A DNA stretch of 15,063 nt. Source: Discostella pseudostelligera. Taxonomy: Eukaryota > Bacillariophyta > Thalassiosirophyceae > Thalassiosirales > Thalassiosiraceae. Shown here piece after piece: positions 9,541-15,063 of the stretch (position 1 is its first letter; the number at the start of each line of letters is the position of its first letter). The stretch is from contig JALLBK010000860.1 of assembly GCA_036940085.1 (NCBI GenBank), positions 2,426-17,488 of the forward strand, written 5' to 3'. The position numbers and the translations under genes are program-made. A model generated the notes under the pieces. It did not search any database and had not been told where the DNA came from. It saw nothing but the letters and a program-made list of their open reading frames with translations.

Positions 9541-11562
9541 TTAACCCATCCCCGATAGCTCTTCCTCCTTCTTCAGCAAGGCACGAAAGGAGCCCAACTT
9601 ATCACGCAACGAGTGAACCAAAACCGTCTTTCGATCCAGAATCTCGCCAAGTCTCGTGGCATAGAGATCAATATCGTAATCTTCTCCCTGGATAGACTGC
9701 AGCAGCGCACCCTCCTCGGTTAGAAGTTCGGCATTCTCGTGGATGGATTTCATATGCAAGTTTAGTAAATTCTCTTCCTCCTCAAATAGCTCCTTCACCG
9801 CCTGATCGAGTTTGGATAATTGCGCTGGTGCTGCTTCGATTTTGGTATGCACCTGATCATCATCACCATTCATAATCTCTTCAAGTTCGTCGTAATCATC
9901 GTCGTTGTCTTCTGAAACAGTTGGTTGATTCAGTGTGGAATGTCTCTCGACCAATGATTTCTTCGTTGGTGGTTCAGATATTGAACCTCTCATGGGCGAT
10001 CTATTCGAAGGAGCGAACGTATCACCAACCTTGCGCAATACACGGTGCAGCAAGAGAGAGAGAAATGAGAATTGACACAAAAAAGGAGCATCATCAAGAG
10101 TGTATGCAAGGTCGACTTACCTTCTGCTCCTTGATGCGATCCGCATACCTCAATGTATTCACGGTATGATCCGTCGAATTACTCCCCGGGCTCAACGTCG
10201 CAATCATAGCCGTCCTTGCTGCCTTACTCACGAAACAATCCTTCAATATCAAAGTTAGTTTGCTCTGTCTGTACGGGACATGTTTGCTCTCGCTGTCAAT
10301 GGCTCGGATGCACTCCTTCAACGCCAATAGCGATGTGTTGATTTCCGAACTTTCTGTACGACGCTGTCGATTGTGCTCCTTGGTGTCATTGCCACGTTCA
10401 CTTCCTGCCAAATCCACCAACGACAATTTGCCTCGTAATTTACCATTGGTCTTATCACGCAAGAGTATTTGACATATGGCATGGGAGCGGGAGGAGACAT
10501 CATTGGCCTCGGTGGCATGGGTGGTTCGATTATTTTGGCCCTGTTCAATGAGAGATAGGAATTCCTGTGGTGTCGATGCTTGGAATTCTTCCAATCCGGA
10601 TACTATTACCTCGCCTTTTCCATCTTCCAATACCTTGAGACGATTACGATTGTTGAGTAAATCTTGGATCCGACCACCGTAGATTTCAAAGATGGCAATG
10701 GAACATGTGGTGTTGTCGAGTGAGTAGCAGCATCCGTTGTTGCTGCTGCTCAACGTCGCAAAGATATCCTCGGCTACCATTCGTTGAATACCCGTCATGG
10801 TATACGTCTTGCCTATTGTTTGGCGTTTGATAAGGTGCCGATCATTCAGGTACGATCAAGATGGTGGATAGCCGAGCAAAGAGCAAGACAATGTTCATAT
10901 TCAGATGAAGATATCGACGTGTCAGTACCAAGTCTAGAGCGTCAAAAAGTGTAGGGATTCAAGTACAATATTGTCTTACCACTCCCCGTTTGCCCATAAG
11001 CAAAGACTGTTGCACGTGGTATCACACCCTTATTACCACCATCACAAACATACTGAACCAATGGTTTGGCCGTATTTAAATAAACATCTTCGGTAGATGA
11101 CAATTCATCGAAGGCATGATCGAATTTGAAGGTATGATGATCACAATATTTCGAGATGCCGTCCACTCGTACCTTGGCACTGTGGACTGTGGCCGTAGGA
11201 TGGAGGCAGGTGACGGCATCGTGTTCGAGTTTGGCCAGTTCTTTCGAGTTCAATGATCGTTTGCGAACGCAGACGCAGATTTTATCTTCAGACGGCACCG
11301 TCGCGGGTGATGCAGTGTTACCACCTCCACCCACAACTACAACACTAACACTATCCTCATGCCGCAATGCCACGCCACTATGTTCCTCGCGCCATTGGCG
11401 TACTAGACCGATAAAGTCGACATCGCCCGGATTGCCCTGAGAGAGGTTGCGGCGCTCTTCTTCGGCGCGGGTATGACGTAGTTCTTTGGTACGGAGACGA
11501 CGCTGTTGACGCTCGGCTTCCATCTTTTCGATGCGTAGACGAGTTTGATCTTTGGCGAGCAT
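9541..11562 (-). CDS. Kinesin-13 type microtubule depolymerase (three exons)
   Basis: Joined, in minus-strand order, 11562-10980, 10812-10121 and 10029-9541: 587 residues. ATG at 11562 in ACCATGC context; an in-frame stop lies just upstream at 11601-11599. A short N-terminus leads into a charged neck helix (about 5-40) and the NPGDVDFIGLVRQWRE segment typical of kinesin-13 before an internal motor. Motor landmarks: ICVCVRKRSLN; VRVDGISKYCDHHTFKFDHAFDE, with the family VD pair; P-loop GQTGSGKT (190-197); switch I NDVSSRSHA (298-306); switch II LVDLAGSERG (from 326); PYRQSKLTLILKDCF; and NTLRYADRIKE. The C-terminal exon has an acidic linker, then a coiled-coil-like tail. Family members remove tubulin from microtubule ends in spindles and at cilia. 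The N-terminus is shorter than in animal MCAK. The promoter carries E2F-like sites, which would fit cell-cycle expression (inference). Confidence 0.92.
10030..10120 (-). other. Kinesin intron 2 (91 bp, phase 0)
   Basis: Minus-strand donor CAGAAG|GTAAGT and acceptor TTGCGCAAG|GTT, with a long pyrimidine stretch (TTTCTCTCTCTCTTG) upstream of the acceptor. It splits the protein right after ADRIKEQK, at the end of the motor domain. Confidence 0.88.
10813..10979 (-). other. Kinesin intron 1 (167 bp, phase 1)
   Basis: Donor AGTG|GTAAGA and acceptor CAATAG|GCAAG on the minus strand. It falls inside the P-loop, splitting the last Gly codon of GQTGSGKT. Splicing restores GSGKTYTMTG exactly, which confirms the borders. 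Confidence 0.92.
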
Positions 11563-11934
11563 GGTGGATGATGGTTTGATGTGTAGTGTTGGTGGCACTT
11601 AGTAGTAGTAGGGACGATGGCGGCGGCGGAAATGATAATGATGGTCATGGTCGACGACCGACGACCGAGCCCGAGCGGTCGCTGCTTGGATTGGCCACAG
11701 TGAAATTTGGCGCGGCATGCCGAATGCCGACCAACGGTATGAGTTCTTCCCGCCATTTTCATCACCATTGTATCGCCACATTCTTCTTCCCGCTATTTTC
11801 GCAGATTGATTCTGTTACCATCGTAACAAAAAGTTCCGGCAATGTTACAGCCTGTTGCAGCTATCATCATCGTCAAGGAATCAAATAATGCAATGGCGGA
11901 CATGATTGAGGAGGAAGATAACCATGATATTCAA
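11563..11934 (-). promoter_or_regulatory. Kinesin promoter / transporter 3' end, with E2F-like sites
   Basis: 372 bp between two genes on the same strand. It holds TTTGGCGC at 11706-11713 and two copies of a 17-bp element, TTCTTCCCGCCATTTTC at 11744-11760 and TTCTTCCCGCTATTTTC at 11784-11800, with one mismatch and a 40-bp period. TTCCCGCC and TTTGGCGC match the E2F/DP consensus. They lie about 140-240 bp upstream of the kinesin ATG. The half nearer 11934 must carry the transporter 3' UTR; no clear polyadenylation signal is seen. Confidence 0.55.
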
Positions 11935-13749
11935 TTACTTTTTACTAGCCTCGATTAATGTATGCAAACTCATGGATACAAACAACCAAAGAAAAGTAAA
12001 CACTGTCGCAGTCGCCAACAGGTACCACATAATCTCCTTCTCTTCTCCATACATCACCATCACCAACGACAATGCCACGGCCATGACACTTTTGCCAAAT
12101 TTACCAGCAATCAGACTAATCACCTTCTTACCCAAATATCGTGATTCATAGTCTAATGATACGTACAACATTTCGTTGGCGGCTCCACGTAAGGAGTATT
12201 CCATTGTTTTTATGGCAAAGAAGGAGGCACTGGCACCAGCGAGACCGGAGGTGCGATACGTGGCGAAGGTGTACGATGTACAGCACAGCATTACTGTGGG
12301 CATGAAGAGCCATATACGATGCGCTTCCCAATGTCGTAGTAGGATGGGTATGGCGAAAAATTGCAGGAAACCGCTGACTCCATTGATCCATGCATAAAAA
12401 TTACCACTCCATCCAGCACGCAATGCATCATCGGTAATTGTTGACTTGAGTGTAAATAGATATATAAAATTCACCAACGATGAGAGACATTGGCTCACAA
12501 TGACCTCAATGAATAATGCACCCAATACCGGAACTCGTTGGAAGAGGAGGTAGGCCTGTTGGAAGATATTATTCTTTCCCTTGTTGTTGTTGCAATAGGA
12601 TATCGGTGCACATTCTGAATTGGCTTCTGATCTATTTGTTGTAGTTGCTGATGTCGTTGTAGACGTTGATGTTGTGGTAGATTGCTTTCCTTTCTCAATC
12701 CCATCACCACCACCCCCGCCTATTGGTTCAAACCCCCCTCGTCTAGCCAATCCAAACGCCCAATCTGCCAATGTCGCACTCACAATATACGATGCACCGG
12801 CAGCATACAACAATCCAATCAATCCAATCTTTCGTATCAACACGGAAACTAATCCAGCCGCGACAGTGGAACCAATCGATCCTAATCCAGCAATGGGTGC
12901 AAAGAAGGTCGATCCCTCGTCGGGTGTGAGTATGGAACTTAGAAATGCCCAATGTTGATTGTATAATAGTTGCACGTAGGCATTTTGGAAAACGAATAGT
13001 AGGAAGAGTAAGGATTGACTGCAGAGGTGTGCGTTCACATAAAATCCCGGTGAAGATGTTGTTGCTGCTTCGTCTGTCGTTGTTGATGATGTCATATTCA
13101 AATAATTATCCAGCAAAATCAATATCCACCCCGATATAATTTGCATCGCGGCGCATATCCAAGTATGTATTCGCAATGCATAGCATGGACCACCCGAATG
13201 TAATGTTTTACCATAGAACCAAAGCAATCCTATGGAAAAAGGGCTGACGCAACCCACTGCCATGGGCAAGGCAGACAATACCCCACCACCACTAGCACCA
13301 GTAGCAGAATTGTTGTCATCACTCCGACCAAAGCCAAGTCTATCCGAGGTAAATAGTGCCATTACCGATGCTCGTGATAATTCATACCCAGCGAGATGTA
13401 TTGCTAATGATAATGACATGTACAGGATGGATTTTCCACGGATGGAGAATAGTAGACGACTGTTAGCATGAAGAGTGGGTAGCATTCCTCGCTTGTTGTT
13501 ATTGTTGGTGGTGGTAGTGGTGGTTGCGGCAATTGACATGCTGGAACTATTACTGCCATTCCTTGGACGGCGCAATGGCGTGGAACGGGTGGGTGATATC
13601 GACTGTGAAGATCTTGTTTTCGTAGGGGTGCTGTCCTGCGACGATGATGATGATGACGACGACGTGGTGGGGGAAGAAGATGGAGCCACGGCTACGGCAC
13701 CACCATTGCCACTGCTCGAGGCGGGGATTCGTCGAGTGGCGCCACTCAT
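11935..13749 (-). CDS. NTT/ATP:ADP-antiporter-like membrane transporter
   Basis: 604 residues from the ATG at 13749, single exon. The first 90 residues are Ser/Thr/Asn-rich with no clear signal peptide or plastid ASAFAP motif. About eleven to twelve hydrophobic segments follow. Family-like blocks: FQNAYVQLLYNQHWAFLSSILTPDEGS (Trp267) with the following FFAPIAGLGSIGSTVAAGL, and near the C-terminus NEMLYVSLDYESRYLGKK (525-542) with ISLIAGKFGKS, which resemble the conserved KE.AYIPLD.E....GK....RLGKS block of bacterial and plastid nucleotide transporters (Tlc/NTT). A Ser/Thr-rich loop with a Gly run separates the two halves (about 335-380). The family exchanges ATP/ADP or other nucleotides. The divergence is large, so the substrate is unknown and a general MFS carrier remains possible. 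A TATATA stretch at 13825-13830 could be its TATA box. Confidence 0.75.
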   Translation of the reverse strand: MSGATRRIPASSSGNGGAVAVAPSSSPTTSSSSSSSSQDSTPTKTRSSQSISPTRSTPLRRPRNGSNSSSMSIAATTTTTTNNNNKRGMLPTLHANSRLLFSIRGKSILYMSLSLAIHLAGYELSRASVMALFTSDRLGFGRSDDNNSATGASGGGVLSALPMAVGCVSPFSIGLLWFYGKTLHSGGPCYALRIHTWICAAMQIISGWILILLDNYLNMTSSTTTDEAATTSSPGFYVNAHLCSQSLLFLLFVFQNAYVQLLYNQHWAFLSSILTPDEGSTFFAPIAGLGSIGSTVAAGLVSVLIRKIGLIGLLYAAGASYIVSATLADWAFGLARRGGFEPIGGGGGDGIEKGKQSTTTSTSTTTSATTTNRSEANSECAPISYCNNNKGKNNIFQQAYLLFQRVPVLGALFIEVIVSQCLSSLVNFIYLFTLKSTITDDALRAGWSGNFYAWINGVSGFLQFFAIPILLRHWEAHRIWLFMPTVMLCCTSYTFATYRTSGLAGASASFFAIKTMEYSLRGAANEMLYVSLDYESRYLGKKVISLIAGKFGKSVMAVALSLVMVMYGEEKEIMWYLLATATVFTFLWLFVSMSLHTLIEASKK

Positions 13750-13945
13750 TATTTTCTCTCCCCTTTCGATCGACAACGACGATGACCAGCTTCTCTCACG
13801 CACGCCACGCCCTCACACGATTGGTATATATTGATAATGTAACAAACCCCGCGGGTCTATCCCCATTATTGATAGCACTCTTCCTCTTCCTCTTCCTCCT
13901 CGGCTTCCATTCCTCGTCATCATCGTCACGCCAAGTTGGCGACCC

Positions 13946-13953
13946 TGACGTCA
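13946..13953. promoter_or_regulatory. TGACGTCA palindrome (CRE-type bZIP site)
   Basis: Second perfect CRE palindrome of the window, 197 bp before the transporter ATG on its strand and 325 bp before the rightmost gene. Regulatory role inferred from the site type and the divergent layout. Confidence 0.45.
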
Positions 13954-13958
13954 GCCGG

Positions 13959-14078
13959 ATGAACAATTCTTGAGTATCTTTTCCAATTTCAAAATTTAAT
14001 TTCAAAATTTGTTAAGTATCTTTTTCAATTTCAAATTTTAATTTCAAAATTTGTTAAGTATCTTTCTGAATTGTTCAT
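13959..14078. repeat. AT-rich 42-bp tandem repeats framed by an 11-bp inverted repeat
   Basis: Two 42-bp units (13973-14014 and 14015-14056) match at 40 of 42 bases, with a third started at 14057-14065. Each unit holds two head-to-tail AATTTCAAAATTT 13-mers, exact in unit 1 and with one change in unit 2. The whole is enclosed by ATGAACAATTC (13959-13969) and its exact reverse complement (14068-14078). No target-site duplication is visible outside the ends, so a small foldback or MITE-like element is possible but unproven. Confidence 0.8.
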
Positions 14079-14082
14079 TTCT

Positions 14083-14090
14083 TTTGGCGC
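14083..14090 (+). promoter_or_regulatory. E2F-like site TTTGGCGC
   Basis: Matches the E2F/DP consensus and overlaps the palindrome GGCGCGCC (14086-14093). It sits 188 bp before the start of the rightmost gene, abutting the 42-bp repeat cluster. The same octamer occurs in the kinesin promoter at 11706. Confidence 0.4.
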
Positions 14091-14173
14091 GCCACAGCGT
14101 TGACAGCCCACTGAGCAAATCAAAAAAGCAAGCAAGCAACATCAACAGAACATACTACAGCTGCAGAGCGGCA

Positions 14174-14212
14174 ATGACGGACATTGCAAATGATTGGAGT
14201 AAGAATAAGTAG
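14174..14212 (+). other. Short upstream ORF, or alternative first exon, of the rightmost gene
   Basis: ATG at 14174 opens 12 codons and stops at 14212, before the main start. It contains a good donor (GGA|GTAAGA at 14199). Splicing from there to the TAG ending at 14317 would remove 119 bp and join M-T-D-I-A-N-D-W-I directly to GWDDARCRPIY in the main frame. Both readings, a uORF or a 25-base coding exon, are open. Confidence 0.35.
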
Positions 14213-14277
14213 TAGTATCTCTACTATTCAATTTGGGAACGAGAGGAAGGTGTGAAGGAAGGCATCAATCGCAAATA

Positions 14278-15063
14278 ATGCCAGCATCAACAGGATCGTC
14301 GTCCGGAATCGAGTTAGTCGGATGGGATGATGCACGATGCCGCCCGATCTATCGACGCCACAATGCTAGTCGGCAATTATCGTCTTCATCGTCTTCATCG
14401 TCGGAAGATGCAAATCTCAACATGAAGAAGTCCAAGGTTCGAATCGAAATGAATGATGACAGACAAGATTGCTCGATTGGTCGTGATGCGGCATTGTCGG
14501 AGCCATCGGCGGTATCATCACCAACTTCGATGGGAGATGCCCTACGTCTTCATGGCGATGGAACAATGACATCTATGATGCAGAGCAAGCTGGCAACAGT
14601 GGATACGACGATCAATCCAGCAGGAAGTACCACCAAGAAGAAGCTTAGTAGAAATGCTCGAGCATTATCACTATCACCATCTAAAACAGTCAAAAGCCGC
14701 AATGCCAACGGTGCTCAAGAAGGAGATGGTGGCGGAAAAGTAAGGAAGCGCTCATATGGTACAGTCAAACCGGTAATGTTACCCAATCATCATTACCATT
14801 CGTCATCCGGGTCAGGATTAGAGAATAACAGCAGCAGTAGTAGTTTGAGTGGCACTGGTATCCGACTCCGACTAGGATGGGACGAAATTAAATGCCGGCC
14901 AATCTACGAGCATGCTCGAAGCAATCGTAACAATGCCATACGTCCTACTCAAGACGCCGATACTACTCCTTGTTGTAGCGCTTCCTTGCCAAAGAACAAA
15001 AAGTTGATGTCCTCCTTCCGATACGATGATGAAGGCAATGACAGTGCCCATACCGACTCCTTG
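14278..15063 (+). CDS. Ser-rich protein with duplicated GWD-CRPIY motif, 3' end beyond window
   Basis: The frame from the ATG at 14278 stays open for 262 codons to the window edge, so the gene is partial. I do not recognise the family. It is Ser/Asn-rich and basic, with scattered Lys/Arg clusters (KKSK, TKKKL, KVRKRS) and an SLSPSK site, which suggests a nuclear or phosphorylated protein (inference). Its one clear structure is an internal repeat: LVGWDDARCRPIYRRHN at 13-29 and RLGWDEIKCRPIYEHAR at 198-214, with G-W-D-[DE]-x-[RK]-C-R-P-I-Y shared. The two copies use different codons for the shared residues, so the protein rather than the DNA is being kept. No membrane helix or signal peptide is visible. 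An alternative start upstream through a short exon is possible. Confidence 0.7.
   Translation, partial: MPASTGSSSGIELVGWDDARCRPIYRRHNASRQLSSSSSSSSEDANLNMKKSKVRIEMNDDRQDCSIGRDAALSEPSAVSSPTSMGDALRLHGDGTMTSMMQSKLATVDTTINPAGSTTKKKLSRNARALSLSPSKTVKSRNANGAQEGDGGGKVRKRSYGTVKPVMLPNHHYHSSSGSGLENNSSSSSLSGTGIRLRLGWDEIKCRPIYEHARSNRNNAIRPTQDADTTPCCSASLPKNKKLMSSFRYDDEGNDSAHTDSL

Larger units (their letters stand above)
13750..14277. promoter_or_regulatory. Divergent promoter region, transporter and motif-repeat gene
   Basis: 528 bp between two outward-facing starts. In order it holds TATATA (13825-13830), a pyrimidine-rich CTTCCT repeat (about 13878-13920), TGACGTCA (13946-13953), an 11-bp inverted repeat enclosing AT-rich 42-bp tandem repeats (13959-14078), TTTGGCGC inside the GGCGCGCC palindrome context (14083-14093), and a short upstream ORF (14174-14212). 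No protein gene fits. Confidence 0.55.

Noticed and set aside
12724..12736. GGTTCAAACCC, resembling a tRNA B box
   Set aside because: It lies within the transporter coding sequence, and no acceptor stem or A box could be paired.
14436..14446. GGTTCGAATCG, resembling a tRNA B box
   Set aside because: The last base departs from the consensus, no A box or cloverleaf fits upstream, and it lies inside an open coding frame.

Overview
This window looks like nuclear DNA of a unicellular eukaryote, most likely a stramenopile and plausibly a diatom. Genes are compact. The few introns are short (81, 91 and 167 bp) with GT..AG borders. Proteins are rich in Ser, Asp and Thr homopolymer runs, and the families present (nicastrin, kinesin-13, TLDc, an ankyrin plus TRP/polycystin-like channel, a nucleotide-transporter-like carrier) fit such a genome. 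The taxon is an inference from style and gene content.

Layout: (1) 81-2744 (+), a nicastrin homologue whose N-terminus lacks a visible signal peptide. (2) 2922-5085 (-), a TLDc-domain protein, convergent with nicastrin. It is split into two frames by a single N at 4399 that sits between two identical 72-bp copies, which looks like an unmerged contig overlap. (3) 5575-9411 (+), a two-exon ion channel with a Ser-rich N-terminus, ankyrin-like segments, a six-helix channel core and two further hydrophobic segments. It is divergent from the TLDc gene across about 490 bp that carries TGACGT-type sites. (4) 9541-11562 (-), a three-exon kinesin-13, convergent with the channel. Its upstream region holds a pair of 17-bp E2F-like direct repeats. 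(5) 11935-13749 (-), a single-exon transporter related to the ATP:ADP antiporter/NTT family. (6) 14278 to the right edge (+), the 5' part of a Ser-rich protein that I do not recognise, carrying two copies of a GWD..[RK]CRPIY motif. The 528 bp between (5) and (6) hold AT-rich 42-bp tandem repeats framed by an 11-bp inverted repeat, a TGACGTCA palindrome and an E2F-like site.

The genes do not form an obvious pathway. Their products are gamma-secretase proteolysis, a TLDc protein (relatives are linked to oxidation resistance and V-ATPase regulation), ion flux, microtubule depolymerisation and solute transport. Shared features are regulatory: two head-to-head promoters each contain a TGACGTCA palindrome, and two promoters contain E2F-like sites. 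I saw no tRNA, rRNA, CRISPR array or coding transposon. The items most worth checking are the assembly break in the TLDc gene, the motif-repeat protein at the right edge, and the repeat cluster beside it.
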